Below, in pieces: positions 29,303 to 39,188 of a DNA stretch of 64,000 bases (position 1 is its first letter; every line of letters starts with the position of its first letter). Made by a program: the position numbers and the translations under genes. The stretch is taken from contig NZ_CP006745.1 in NCBI RefSeq assembly GCF_000510265.1, positions 765,654 to 829,653 of the forward strand, written 5' to 3'. The stretch is from Candidatus Endolissoclinum faulkneri L5 (lineage in GTDB: Bacteria > Pseudomonadota > Alphaproteobacteria > Thalassobaculales > Thalassobaculaceae). The notes beneath the pieces are model-generated. The model was given only the letters and a program-made list of their open reading frames with translations, did not search any database and had not been told where the DNA came from.

Positions 29303-32300
29303 CTATTGACTTGGCGGTACGGGCAAAATAGGCCTATGGCGCCGACTCAAAAATGTATAAGTTACTGGTACTAAGTAAAGTGCTAAAATGGTACCTATGA
29401 TCATACCACCAACAATAACTGCAGCAATATGTTCGCGTCCATGGGCGCCAGAACCAGTAGAATAAAGCATCGGCAATGCACCAGATATCATCGAGATGGA
29501 AGTCATAAGAATCGGGCGAAGACGAGTAACTGCAGCATCTACTATAGCAGTACGAAGATCAAGCCCGCCTTCACGAAGCTGGTTTGCGAACTCAGTAACT
29601 AAAATACCTTGTTTTGCGATTAAGCCGATCAAAGTAACCATCCCAACTCCACTATAAAGATTTATGCTTCCGCCAATAATCGACAAAACGACAGTACCAC
29701 CAAGAACAGAAAAAGGTACCACTAGTAACACTACGAAAGGATCTCGAAAACTTTCAAATTGAGTTGCCAAAAAACCGTAAATAAACAGAAGAGCAAGTAA
29801 AAATACTAAAACCAATGAAGCATTAGCTTGCTTAAGTTGACGTGTCGCTCCAAGCCAGTCGATAGAGGAAGTAGGCGGTAAATTTTCTTGAACTACATCC
29901 TGCAATTCACCAAGCGCTGCGCCAATAGCGGCACCATTTCTTAACCCAGCTTTGATGGTAGCAGAGCGCTGTCCATTAAAATGCTCTAATCTAGTTGCCC
30001 CTACAACAGATTGCAGGCTAACTAAGCTATGCAGTGGGATTAATTTACCTTTGTTGTTAGGCACTTCAAGCAAGCCAATATCTCTAAAAACATCAGAATC
30101 AATATCAAGTTCTAATAGTATATTGTAATTTTTCCCTCCGTAGGTAAAAGTTTTAATCTGAAAACTACTCGTTGCAGTTGCGATCGTGCTAGCAATATCA
30201 ATTACTTTGACACCGTTAATGCCGGCTGTTGAGCGATCAACATCAAATTTCAAGTAAGAGCTATTCATCTCTAAGCTGGACGTTGGATTACTAAGATAAG
30301 TCGTACCACTAGCTTCTTTTAGCAATACATTAATAGTTTTTGCTAACGATTCATAGCCAGCAATTGTACGCACTACCATCTGTACTGGTTGTTGCCCCCC
30401 GCCAGAAAGTGAACCAGGATCAAGTACGCTAGCATCTAGGCCAGGAATTTCCAATAGCTTTGTCTCCAGTATCTTACCTACCTGATGTGCAGAACGCTTA
30501 CGCTCGTTAGAAGGTGTAAGCATAAGTATGCCAATGCCCGAACTAGGCTCCGGAGTGCCTAATAAAACTAAAGAGCTTTTTCTTTCAGGTAATTTGTCCA
30601 TCATGACAGACAAAGTTTGACCCATTTTATGAAGTCGATCGTAGGAGATCGATGACTCAAAAGAAAACTGTACATAGATGTAATCGCGGTCTTCAGATGG
30701 CGCTACCTCGCTCGGCAAAGCTACAGTAAATACTGTACAAACACCACCAGCTAACAAGCTAACGATATAAATAAAACCGCGGTGATGTAGCGCCCAATCC
30801 AGTGATCTTCGGTAGATACTTTCTATATAACCCATTACCTGTTCAATCAAATAAGGACTACCGCGTGGACGCAATAAGTAGGCACACATCATAGGCGATA
30901 AGGTACGTGAGGTAAAACCAGAAATTATAACTGCAGAAACTAAGGTGAAAGCAAATTCAGAAAATAACTTACCCATTATTCCAGGCAAAAAGCCGATCGG
31001 TAAATAGACCGATGCTAAAGTAAGAGTGGTTGCTACAATAGCAAAGCCAATCTCTCGACTGCCAATGAAAGCAGCCCTTAGAGGACTCAAACCTCGCGAA
31101 ATTAATCTTTGAACGTTTTCAACATCAACAATAGCATCGTCTACTACCAAACCGACTGCAAGAACCATAGCTAATAATGAAAAGGTGTTTAAGCTGTAGT
31201 TCATAAAATTCATAAAAGAGAATGTACCAATCAGAGAGATTGGGATAGTAATCAAAATAATAAATGCGGCATTAAGTGAACCAAGAAACAGCAAAACAAC
31301 TATCACCACCAATACCACGGCAATAATTAAACTGTTAAACACCTCTGCGATCGAATCCTGTATAAATACAGTGCTGTCAAACGCTACTTCTATATTGACG
31401 TCTATCGGTAGCATGCTACGAAGCTGAGGAATCAGTGCATTAACACCTTTAGCTACAGACACAGAATTGGCATCGCTTGCCCGCAGCACGCTAATAGCTA
31501 ACCCCTCATGTCCATTTATCAAAACACCTGTTTCAGTGCTATCAGCCGCAACGATCACATCAGCAACATCTTTCAGACGTACAGAGAAGCGATCTTCATT
31601 CAATATTGGAATATTTTCAAACTCTCTAACAGTAGCGAGTGCTGTATCAGCGCTAATATTAATCCGTTGCCCAGATAATTCGACATCACCCATAGGCATA
31701 TTAACTGTGCTGCTTTGCACGGCAGATTTTATATCTAAAGTAGTCAAGCCATAAGCTGCGAGCTTTGATGGATATACATGAACACGGATGGCATATTTAC
31801 GCTCACCCAATAACTTGATTTCACCAACCCCTGATACTGTAGTAAGTGGTGTACGAATTACAGTTTGGATAAGCTCAGTAAGTTCCATCGCTGAGCGTGT
31901 ATTGCTCGATAGGGACAGATATATAACTGGAATTTCATCAGTGTTGTGTTGCTGTAATAAGGGAGTATTAGCATCGATAGGCAATTCTGCGATTGCTAAA
32001 TCAAGCTTAGCGCGAATTTTCTCTAGCGGATTATCAACATTTTCATTATCACGAAACGTGACAACAATCGAACTCATGCCAGGAGTGCTAGTTGATGTAA
32101 TGTAATCGATTCCAGGAACAGATCCAATCCGTTCTTCTATCAGAGTGGTAATTTGAGTTTCGATCTGCTCAGAAGAAGCTCCAGGTAAAGCGGTATTAAT
32201 AGTCACTACAGGCACATTGAAAGAAGGCAGCTCGCCAACAGACAATTTAAATAGCCCATACAAAGAAATAGCTACAATTAGAGCGTTAACAACTATAGCA

Positions 32301-32338
32301 AAAACCGGACGCCGGATAAATATATCAGAGAGAATCAC
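29303..32338 (-). CDS. RND efflux transporter, AcrB/HAE1-like inner-membrane pump
   Basis: A 1011-residue proton-driven efflux pump subunit with the usual two-fold repeat of six-helix bundles and two large periplasmic loops. Proton-relay residues are intact: the Asp pair in AVGLVVDDAIVDVENVQ and the lysine in LIGLIAKQGILVTEFANQL. The N-terminus IRRPVFAIVVNALIVAI is typical. The start is GTG, 23 bp after the adaptor gene, so the two form an operon. No TolC-type outer-membrane channel or TetR regulator is nearby. Its substrates cannot be read from sequence. Full length with all key residues suggests it is under selection. Confidence 0.95.
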   Translation of the reverse strand: MILSDIFIRRPVFAIVVNALIVAISLYGLFKLSVGELPSFNVPVVTINTALPGASSEQIETQITTLIEERIGSVPGIDYITSTSTPGMSSIVVTFRDNENVDNPLEKIRAKLDLAIAELPIDANTPLLQQHNTDEIPVIYLSLSSNTRSAMELTELIQTVIRTPLTTVSGVGEIKLLGERKYAIRVHVYPSKLAAYGLTTLDIKSAVQSSTVNMPMGDVELSGQRINISADTALATVREFENIPILNEDRFSVRLKDVADVIVAADSTETGVLINGHEGLAISVLRASDANSVSVAKGVNALIPQLRSMLPIDVNIEVAFDSTVFIQDSIAEVFNSLIIAVVLVVIVVLLFLGSLNAAFIILITIPISLIGTFSFMNFMNYSLNTFSLLAMVLAVGLVVDDAIVDVENVQRLISRGLSPLRAAFIGSREIGFAIVATTLTLASVYLPIGFLPGIMGKLFSEFAFTLVSAVIISGFTSRTLSPMMCAYLLRPRGSPYLIEQVMGYIESIYRRSLDWALHHRGFIYIVSLLAGGVCTVFTVALPSEVAPSEDRDYIYVQFSFESSISYDRLHKMGQTLSVMMDKLPERKSSLVLLGTPEPSSGIGILMLTPSNERKRSAHQVGKILETKLLEIPGLDASVLDPGSLSGGGQQPVQMVVRTIAGYESLAKTINVLLKEASGTTYLSNPTSSLEMNSSYLKFDVDRSTAGINGVKVIDIASTIATATSSFQIKTFTYGGKNYNILLELDIDSDVFRDIGLLEVPNNKGKLIPLHSLVSLQSVVGATRLEHFNGQRSATIKAGLRNGAAIGAALGELQDVVQENLPPTSSIDWLGATRQLKQANASLVLVFLLALLFIYGFLATQFESFRDPFVVLLVVPFSVLGGTVVLSIIGGSINLYSGVGMVTLIGLIAKQGILVTEFANQLREGGLDLRTAIVDAAVTRLRPILMTSISMISGALPMLYSTGSGAHGREHIAAVIVGGMIIGTILALYLVPVTYTFLSRRHRPILPVPPSQ

Positions 32339-32361
32339 GCCGGTTCCATCGCAATCATGAC

Positions 32362-33465
32362 TTAAACCAACCTAACTGGCACGCCATGAAGAACACGGAA
32401 ACGACCGTCAGTTATTACTAAGTCGTTTGGTGCTAGCCCTTGAATAATCTCGACCATATTACCTTGTTCAATTCCAAGATTAACCCGTACGCGCTGAGCA
32501 TTGCCATTGACTACCTTAAATACAAAAGTACCACCCAAAGCAAAAACTAAAGCATCTCTAGGTATAATAACAGCTTCTGGTTTTTCCTTCACAATTAGTG
32601 ACATAGCTATAAATAGCCCAGTACGTAACGTTTGGTTGTGGTTAGGAATCAGACCACGGACGAGAACACTGCGGGTAATTGGATCTATATCCGAAGATAT
32701 AAACTTAACCACCCCGTGGTTAAGTAGATCATTAGTAATACCGTTCTCTACATCAAACTTCATGCCCTTGCGAATGCGTTTTGCATCACTTTCTGCGATT
32801 CGCACGTCAACATACAAGAAAGAATCATTCCACAATTTGGTAATCACTTCTCCTGAAGTAACAAAAGCACCAACTGAATAGTATAACTGCCCAATGACAC
32901 CATCAAACGGCGCAACAACTTTACGCTCATTTAATAATCGCTCATTGCGAATAACTTCAGCATGCGAAGTAGCTAATTTAGCTTCAGCGATTTGAAGAGA
33001 TTTGCGTGCCCCGTAGCCTTTCTCAACTAAACCCTTAAGCCGATTATAATTTTGCTGATCGAATTGGAGCTGAGCTCTTGATGCTAACAACATAGCGGTA
33101 GCCATGTCTGAGTCGAGTTGCATAAGCACATCACCCATTTTTACATGAGATCCCTCTGAAACAGGTAATGCAACCAAAAAGCCATTGTTAGGAGACCTAA
33201 CGTTAATTTTGCGTTCCGAATACAAATTACCAACTGCCCGCAACCTTTCCGATATATAACCAACCTTAACAGTTGCTGTTCGCACCGGTATTCGTGGTAT
33301 TCCACCACTGACATTAGTAGATACCTTCGAATTGTCAAATCTTACATTCATCTTGGTAATTTTACTTTTAAGCAGATCCCAATTAAGCGCAATTAAAACA
33401 CTACCTGCAGCTAAAACTATAAGGAAACTCCATAAAATAAAATTTATACGAATTTTTCCAATCAT
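32362..33465 (-). CDS. Periplasmic adaptor (membrane fusion) protein of RND pump
   Basis: A 367-residue AcrA-type adaptor with one N-terminal membrane anchor (about 7-27) rather than a lipobox. The biotinyl-lipoyl halves are visible around KINVRSPNNGFLVALPVSEG and RKVVAPFDGVIGQLYYSVG, with a helical hairpin between them (about 115-175), then beta-barrel and membrane-proximal domains. It bridges the RND pump and an outer-membrane channel. It is the promoter-proximal gene of the two-gene operon. A perfect 10-bp hairpin with a 3-nt loop occurs at 32703-32725. Confidence 0.94.
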   Translation of the reverse strand: MIGKIRINFILWSFLIVLAAGSVLIALNWDLLKSKITKMNVRFDNSKVSTNVSGGIPRIPVRTATVKVGYISERLRAVGNLYSERKINVRSPNNGFLVALPVSEGSHVKMGDVLMQLDSDMATAMLLASRAQLQFDQQNYNRLKGLVEKGYGARKSLQIAEAKLATSHAEVIRNERLLNERKVVAPFDGVIGQLYYSVGAFVTSGEVITKLWNDSFLYVDVRIAESDAKRIRKGMKFDVENGITNDLLNHGVVKFISSDIDPITRSVLVRGLIPNHNQTLRTGLFIAMSLIVKEKPEAVIIPRDALVFALGGTFVFKVVNGNAQRVRVNLGIEQGNMVEIIQGLAPNDLVITDGRFRVLHGVPVRLV

Positions 33466-34649
33466 CTGCCCCGATCTACTACGACCCTGCCCTCTAAAAT
33501 AATTTCAGCCAAAACTAGCGGAAAATTGCCATAAACAATAGCCTTGATGCGAAATGGTTAATAATTTTAAAATCTTTCTTAAAATCTATAAAACCTACAA
33601 AAATCTAAGCAAACAAGCAAACTAAATTATCAAATTAAGAGACCAACTAACTAGAACTGCAAATAACTCGCAAGTTTCACCTAAAATTCTATTTAAAATA
33701 TGCCAAAACTTTCGCTCTCTACAAATCGAAAAAACTATACTATTATGCCAAACAAGGTTAAATTTTAGCTATAACTATAACTATATTATGCCAAATAAAG
33801 CTAAATTTTGTGGTAATTTTGTACTATTAAAAATATAGATGTTATACTATAAACTATAAATATATAGATGTTATACTATAAACTATAAATATAGATATTA
33901 CTATATTTAAGACGTTATAAACAATCCTAAATCATACCAGCGCTAAGGGCAACCCCCAGCGTAGAATATCTGCAAAACAAATACAGCACAGGTTGTTATA
34001 TAAAACAAACTAGTCACACAAATCAAGCTTTGTGTTTAGTAAGCAATATAAAAATTGCAAAATCAACACCTAACCAATTAAGCCCTGTCCTAACGATTTA
34101 CAAGCAAACTTAACAATAAACACCCGGCAACAGAAACCGCCTATTTGCTTCAATAAGCCAAAGCAGGCTATATTAACCTTCTAATGAAATTTAGCTAATT
34201 TTATGTGGTCGCTTAAGTATAGATTAAGGCTATTATCAAGTCTAGTGCAGTGTCTTTGATCAAGAACAAGAAATTATAGATTTAAATATTAACATCGATT
34301 TAAATAAATATCATTAAAATAAATATCATTAACTATTAATATATCATTAACTATTAATATAATTTACTTTACACTTTACTTAACCCATGACAATCAAAGC
34401 AATACCATTTTAAGTACAATGACATAAAATATTGAACGAAAGCGCTATGTCTATAGCGAATATCCGCACAAAAATTTGTAATACTAGCAAATTTATATTC
34501 TACCTTCAGAGACAATCGTCTCAATTTAAACAAAGCCCAGGATCATTATAAATCACTATTTATGAACAACAAAAACTGGCAAGAACTTATTAACCTTCTT
34601 CAAAGGTATCAACACAAGTAATAATCGTCTAGAAGAATTAATAAAACAA
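33466..34649. other. Spacer with diverged and tandem repeats
   Basis: No supported gene. It holds two perfect 29-bp tandem units (33833-33861 and 33862-33890), two diverged copies of a TTATGCCAAA...TAAATTTT block near 33744 and 33786, and short tandem copies of ATATCATTAACTATTA near 34325-34360. The adaptor/pump promoter should lie at the left end. Confidence 0.6.
33833..33890. repeat. 29-bp perfect tandem repeat, two copies
   Basis: Units 33833-33861 and 33862-33890 begin ATATAGATGTTATACTATAA and are identical; a fragment of a third follows. They are A+T-only apart from a few G and C, so replication slippage is the simplest origin. Confidence 0.92.
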
Positions 34650-35153
34650 CTAAACACCCTTGCGACGTCCCCCCCGTCGCGAAGTTTGACGCCCTAAGCC
34701 AATTCTCTTTGCAAATTCAGAGCGCTGAGTTGCATAGTTCGGAGCCACCATAGGATAGTAAGCAGGCAAACCCCACTTAGCTCGATAATCTTCGGGAGTC
34801 ATCTCATAATTAGTCCGCAGATGGCGTTTAAGCATTTTTAACTGTTTACCGTCCTCTAGACAGACTATATAATCGGGAGTAACTGACTTTTTCACCGGAA
34901 CCGCAGGCTTCGTTGGCTCAGACTCCGGTTCTATACCGACCTCATTCAAATTGTTAAGTGCATCATGCACCGTATTAATCACTTCAGTAATTTGATTAGG
35001 GGCAACTGAATTATTACTCAGATACGCCGCTACAACTTGCGTTGTCATTTTGATCATTGATTTACCAGTGGCTGCTTCAATTCTAGCCTCATCACTCAAT
35101 CTCATTAAAAAACCATTTCGAATTAAATTTATCAGGATTATATATGGACACAT
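34650..35153 (-). CDS. Ros/MucR family transcriptional regulator
   Basis: A DNA-binding regulator of the MucR/Ros zinc-finger family. The N-terminal oligomerisation region appears as TTQVVAAYLSNNSVAPNQI and the DNA-binding domain as CLEDGKQLKMLKRHLRTNY...MTPEDYRAKWGLPAYYPMVAP, followed by a basic tail ending RRGGRRKGV. The zinc site is a C-x2-D variant, and the usual second histidine position is Tyr, so metal binding may be weakened or lost, as known for some relatives. The N-terminus from 35153 looks too long; ATG 35105 or 35057 is more likely. It is divergent from rpiB across a repeat-filled spacer. MucR proteins often repress exopolysaccharide and motility genes; targets here are unknown. 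Confidence 0.88.
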   Translation of the reverse strand: MCPYIILINLIRNGFLMRLSDEARIEAATGKSMIKMTTQVVAAYLSNNSVAPNQITEVINTVHDALNNLNEVGIEPESEPTKPAVPVKKSVTPDYIVCLEDGKQLKMLKRHLRTNYEMTPEDYRAKWGLPAYYPMVAPNYATQRSEFAKRIGLGRQTSRRGGRRKGV

Positions 35154-35333
35154 AACTGATGCAGACAGAAGAGAAATTCAACATACTACGTTGGAAAAAT
35201 CTTAACATTTTTTTATAGCTTGCTCAGCTTAAATCTGAAATTTTAATTCCCTGTATTACTTGTAATTCGATAATTCTCTGTATTACTTGTGATTTCGAGA
35301 TATCTCAGAACTAAAATTTAAAAACTAAAGAAT

Positions 35334-35610
35334 TCTTTGGGGCGCCTTAAAATATATTCTTAAATCTTTGGGGCGCCTTAAATATATTCTTAAATCTTTG
35401 GTGCGCCTTAAATATATTCTTAAATCTTTGGGGTGCCTTAAATATATCCTAAAATATTTAGGGTGCAGAGTGCTTTTATTTTCTATTATTTATGGTGCCT
35501 TAGTATATTTTTTATTCTTAAATCTTTGGGGTGCCTTAAATATATCCTAAAATATTTAGGGTGCAGAGTGCTTTTATTTTCTATTATTTATGGTGCCTTA
35601 GTATATTTTT
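35334..35610. repeat. Minisatellite: 30-bp unit plus 98-bp direct duplication
   Basis: Three nearly identical units of 30-31 bp begin at 35334, 35365 and 35395 with TCTTTGGGGCGCCTTAAATA-type sequence. A fourth (35425) changes to GGGTGCC and grows into a 98-bp unit (35425-35522), which is repeated from 35523 for at least 86 bp with almost no change. Each long unit contains CCTAAAATATTTAGG, a 6-bp hairpin. The units include GGCGCC or GTGCGCC, unusually G+C-rich for a spacer. Confidence 0.95.
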
Positions 35611-35650
35611 AGGAAAATAATTCTTGATTTAGAAGTTAACGGATTGTGGT

Positions 35651-35695
35651 AATTAAAACAGCAAAATTCATTATCTGAGTTTTGCTGTTTTAATT
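35651..35695. repeat. Perfect 16-bp inverted repeat, 13-nt loop
   Basis: AATTAAAACAGCAAAA (35651-35666) pairs fully with 35680-35695. It lies about 110 bp upstream of rpiB. No T-run follows on the plus strand. Confidence 0.9.
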
Positions 35696-35745
35696 TAGAG
35701 GTTATTGCGCTACTTTTGGTTTAGAGGTTATTGCGCTACTTTTGG
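35694..35745. repeat. 26-bp perfect tandem repeat
   Basis: Units 35694-35719 and 35720-35745 are identical and begin TTTAGAGGTTATTGCGCTAC. The second copy ends about 60 bp before the rpiB start, so promoter elements of rpiB may be duplicated. Confidence 0.94.
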
Positions 35746-35803
35746 TGTTTCAAGCTATTATATTGGGTAATGCTAACTTTTAATTTATTAGGATCTTTAC
35801 ACG

Positions 35804-36274
35804 ATGAGCTCTGCTACGATTGCCATTGCGTCAGATCATGCTGGTTTCCCGTTAAAGTCAGATCTAGCAAACTTTTTGCGCAGAAAAGAATTCGAAGTAC
35901 TCGATCTTGGAATTAACGGTACAACTTCTGTCGATTATCCAGATTTTGCCGTAGCTGTAGCGCAAGCATTGTTGGACGGAAAAGCATCACGTGGGGTCCT
36001 TGTGTGCGGCACGGGGCTAGGAATCAGCATTGCTGCCAATCGATATCCCTGGGTACGAGCTGCTTTGTGTCACGACGTAACAACTGCAAGACTTTGTCGA
36101 GAACATAACGACGCTAACGTGATAGCTCTAGGGGCCAGACTACTTGGCATAGAGGTCGCACGGGATTGTCTTGAAGCTTTTCTTACTACTTATTTTTGTG
36201 ACCACCGCCATACTAAACGGTTAGTAAAAATGACTAACCCGCCAAACCTCAATAACGTTAAAGAACAGCTTTAA
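35804..36274 (+). CDS. rpiB: Ribose-5-phosphate isomerase B
   Basis: RpiB interconverts ribose-5-phosphate and ribulose-5-phosphate in the pentose-phosphate pathway; ribulose-5-phosphate is also the substrate of RibB downstream. The LacAB/RpiB-family protein has 156 residues with IAIASDHAGFPLKSDLANFL near the N-terminus, the VDYPDFA motif and VCGTGLGISIAANR, whose cysteine is the catalytic base in RpiB. It starts at ATG 35804 with TTAGGA upstream and lies 70 bp before glyA, the order found in Rhodospirillales. Confidence 0.96.
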   Translation: MSSATIAIASDHAGFPLKSDLANFLRRKEFEVLDLGINGTTSVDYPDFAVAVAQALLDGKASRGVLVCGTGLGISIAANRYPWVRAALCHDVTTARLCREHNDANVIALGARLLGIEVARDCLEAFLTTYFCDHRHTKRLVKMTNPPNLNNVKEQL

Positions 36275-36344
36275 CTTATAATACGTTCGACTCTTCTTAA
36301 ATCACGTTTAATTATTTTGAGCTCCTAAGGAGGCCGATCTCTTC

Positions 36345-37649
36345 ATGACTCTAACAATAAATCCTCGCACAGAAGCAACGAACTTTTTTGCTGCTAGTTT
36401 AGCCGAAAAAGATATTGAACTCAATAATGCAATCTCTAAGGAATTATTCCGTCAGCAATCTCAAATTGAGCTAATTGCATCGGAAAACATTGTATCTCGC
36501 GCTGTACTGCAGGCGCAGGGATCCGTTCTAACTAACAAATATGCTGAAGGTTATCCTCATCAGCGTTATTACGGCGGATGCGAATTTGTCGACATAGCTG
36601 AACAGCTAGCAATTGATAGAGCTAAAAAACTTTTTAAGTCCTCTTTCGTAAATGTACAGCCTCATTGCGGTGCTGCAGCTAATCAAGCTGTTTTTTTAGC
36701 TTTACTTAAACCTGGAGATACGATCCTAGGAATGTCACTTGATGCTGGCGGTCATTTGACACATGGGGCAAAAGCAAACTTATCAGGTAAATGGTTTAAT
36801 GCTATAGGCTATGGTTTATCTAAAAAAGATGGACTGATCAACTACGATCAGGTAGAGGATTTATCTAAAACCCATAAGCCTGCTATGATAATTGCTGGTG
36901 GTTCGGCATATTCGCGCAAAATCGAATTCGTACGTTTTCGAGAGATTGCAGATAGCATAGGTGCTTATTTTATGGTCGACATGGCTCATTTCGCTGGTTT
37001 AGTTGCTGCTGGAGTTATGCCTAGCCCTGTACCCCATGCAGATGTTGTAACCACAACTACTCACAAAACCTTGCGTGGACCACGTGGTGGGATGATAATA
37101 TCTCGCGACAAAAACATTGGGAAAAAGATCAACTCTGCTGTTTTCCCTGGTTTGCAGGGTGGACCACTTATGCATGTCATCGCTGCCAAAGCTGTAGCTT
37201 TTGGAGAAGCGCTTCAGCCTGAGTTTACAACATATGCTCAAGCTGTGGTTGATAACGCTGAAGCGCTAGCAGAAGTATTAAAAGATCATGGACTAAACCT
37301 TGTGTCAGGAGGAACAGATACTCATTTAATTTTAGTTGATTTGCGATCAAAAAATCTAACCGGTCTTGATGCGGAACATGCCATGGAACGTGTCGGCATT
37401 ACCTGTAACAAAAACGGTGTACCGTTCGATCATCATAAACCAACGGTTACCTCCGGTGTGCGTCTTGGTACTCAAGCAGCTACAACTCGCGGCTTTGGCT
37501 TGGAAGAGTTCCGTCAAGTTGGTAGAATTATCGGTCAAGTAATAAACGGTCTAGCCAACAACGCAAATGGAAATAGCCAAATGGAAGCAGAAGCTCTAAC
37601 TAAAGTCGAAGCCTTATGCAATAGATTTCCAATCTATTCATTTTATTAG
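36345..37649 (+). CDS. glyA: Serine hydroxymethyltransferase
   Basis: GlyA converts serine and tetrahydrofolate to glycine and methylene-THF, the main one-carbon source. The 434-residue PLP enzyme carries the lysine in [18 protein letters not shown], the [10 protein letters not shown] and [16 protein letters not shown] substrate motifs, and the C-terminal [14 protein letters not shown]. The ribosome-binding site is a perfect TAAGGAGG (36326-36333), which lies within a CTCCTAAGGAG palindrome. nrdR, its usual next gene, is missing. Confidence 0.98.
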   Translation: MTLTINPRTEATNFFAASLAEKDIELNNAISKELFRQQSQIELIASENIVSRAVLQAQGSVLTNKYAEGYPHQRYYGGCEFVDIAEQLAIDRAKKLFKSSFVNVQPHCGAAANQAVFLALLKPGDTILGMSLDAGGHLTHGAKANLSGKWFNAIGYGLSKKDGLINYDQVEDLSKTHKPAMIIAGGSAYSRKIEFVRFREIADSIGAYFMVDMAHFAGLVAAGVMPSPVPHADVVTTTTHKTLRGPRGGMIISRDKNIGKKINSAVFPGLQGGPLMHVIAAKAVAFGEALQPEFTTYAQAVVDNAEALAEVLKDHGLNLVSGGTDTHLILVDLRSKNLTGLDAEHAMERVGITCNKNGVPFDHHKPTVTSGVRLGTQAATTRGFGLEEFRQVGRIIGQVINGLANNANGNSQMEAEALTKVEALCNRFPIYSFY

Positions 37650-38056
37650 CATGTTTCATGCAAAGAATGCAGTATTGTCATTAATAGAGAACAAAAGTAT
37701 TAAAGATCGCCAATCTTGTTTAAGGTTCGGCACTGAATCAAGCAGTTTTTAAGCTGAATAAAAATTTGTGAAATAACTGCTGAATAAGAAAAAGCACGCT
37801 ATAGATTAATATAGAAACAAGTAAATCAAATTGATAGGAATTGCTCTGCAAGAGCCCCTTAGCAGATTTAGTAAGTATTGAATGCCTTTAAGAATAATTG
37901 ACTAATTTTGTCAATTATTCTTAACTTATTTAAAGTTGTGACTATACAGATTGTACAATACTCCACGATTTACAGAGCTTTAGATACTTCATTGAAAAAT
38001 CAATATCAAAAACGCATTAATCAGCTATTGACTGCCAATCTAATCCGTAGGTTGCT
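37650..38056. other. Spacer at the expected nrdR position
   Basis: In relatives nrdR lies between glyA and ribD. These 407 bp show no frame with the NrdR zinc ribbon (CPFC...C..C) or ATP-cone. A perfect 15-bp inverted repeat (37888-37902 with 37910-37924, loop 7) is present and might end the glyA transcript, although the following sequence is not a clear T-tract. Confidence 0.6.
37888..37924. repeat. Perfect 15-bp inverted repeat, 7-nt loop
   Basis: TTAAGAATAATTGAC (37888-37902) pairs with 37910-37924. It is A+T-rich and lies between glyA and ribD; a terminator function is possible but not clear. Confidence 0.88.
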
Positions 38057-39184
38057 ATGACATTAGATTCCTGCATCAACATAGCTGACAAATGTTTTAT
38101 GAGGATTGCCTTACGTCTTGCTCGGAGGGGATTGGGACGAACAGGGGATAATCCGTCTGTAGGATGCGTATTAGTCCGCGACGGCGAGATACTAGCAATG
38201 GCCCGTACTTCTGATGGCGGTCAACCACATGCAGAAACTAATGCTTTACTAAGAGCAGGGCAGAAAGCTTTAGGGGCAACTGCTTATATAACTTTAGAGC
38301 CATGTATTCATTGGGGTAAAACTCCTCCTTGTTCTGAAGCCTTAATCAAAGCAGGAGTAACTCGTGTTGTTTTAGCCATGAACGATCCAGACTGTCGAGT
38401 TAATGGCGGCGGATTTGCAATGCTCACCTCAGCTGGAATTAAAGTGATAACCGGGGTGTCCTTGGTAGAGGCCCAGAAAGTTATCGCTGGATATATTTAT
38501 CGCAAGAAAATCGGTCGACCGCTTGTAACATTAAAACTTGCCACCAGCTTAGATGGGTGTATTGCTACAGCTGCGGGTTCGTGCCGCTGGATTAGTGGTT
38601 CAACAGCGCGCGCAAGGGGGCATTTACTTCGTGCCAAACACGACGCTATTCTCATCGGTTCAGGGACTGCTACAGCTGATGATCCGGAGCTCACTTGTCG
38701 TTTGCCTGGGCTAGAAGCACAATCACCTGTACGCGTAGTGCTTGACAGTAATTTAAGTATTGCTCATTCGGCTAAGCTTGTTACTACTGCTAAACAAGTT
38801 CCAACTTGGGTGATTTGCGGTACAAAAACGAACCCTAAAAAGCGCGAGAAGCTGGAAGCTTGTGGTGTGACTGTACTACCTGATATAAGCGATAAAAATT
38901 CTCGGCCAGCAGTTGATGTCATTATGTCGCTACTAGCACAACGCGGCATCAATAATCTCCTAGTGGAAGGAGGGGCTACTGTTGCTGGTGAATTTATTCA
39001 GCACAAAGTAGTTGATATCATAGCATTATTTCGATCACCCATAACAATAGGCGACGGGAGGGCATCTTTAAAAGGTCTTTCTGTTATGGATTTGCAAGAA
39101 GCCCCGCGTTTCGTTTCAGAAGGAATAGAAAAGCTTGGGGCAGATACTCTAGAAATTCTACGTCGACCGGAGCGTCTAATCTGA
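38057..39184 (+). CDS. ribD: Riboflavin biosynthesis bifunctional deaminase/reductase RibD
   Basis: RibD carries out deamination and side-chain reduction of the pyrimidine intermediate in riboflavin synthesis. The 375-residue protein has an N-terminal zinc deaminase domain (about 10-150) with HAETNALLRAG and EPCIHWGKTPPC ligands, and a DHFR-like reductase domain (about 155-375) with LVTLKLATSLDGCIAT and NNLLVEGGATVAGEFI. It opens the ribD-ribE-ribB-ribH-nusB-thiL run, with 4 bp to ribE. Both domains look intact. Confidence 0.96.
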   Translation: MTLDSCINIADKCFMRIALRLARRGLGRTGDNPSVGCVLVRDGEILAMARTSDGGQPHAETNALLRAGQKALGATAYITLEPCIHWGKTPPCSEALIKAGVTRVVLAMNDPDCRVNGGGFAMLTSAGIKVITGVSLVEAQKVIAGYIYRKKIGRPLVTLKLATSLDGCIATAAGSCRWISGSTARARGHLLRAKHDAILIGSGTATADDPELTCRLPGLEAQSPVRVVLDSNLSIAHSAKLVTTAKQVPTWVICGTKTNPKKREKLEACGVTVLPDISDKNSRPAVDVIMSLLAQRGINNLLVEGGATVAGEFIQHKVVDIIALFRSPITIGDGRASLKGLSVMDLQEAPRFVSEGIEKLGADTLEILRRPERLI

Positions 39185-39188
39185 TTTT

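Larger units (their letters stand above)
35154..35803. other. Divergent mucR//rpiB intergenic region filled with repeats
   Basis: This 650-bp region must carry both promoters. It contains a 30-bp minisatellite and 98-bp duplication (35334-35610), a perfect 16-bp hairpin (35651-35695) and a 26-bp perfect tandem repeat (35694-35745). A 60-codon frame at 35368-35550 is only a by-product of the repeats. Confidence 0.75.

Noticed and set aside
35368-35550. 60-codon frame with repeated RLKYILKSLG motifs
   Set aside because: It is created entirely by the 30-bp tandem repeat, whose length is a multiple of three; it has no ribosome-binding site.
35334-35610. CRISPR array
   Set aside because: The units are contiguous tandem copies with no unique spacers of regular length, and no cas genes are nearby.
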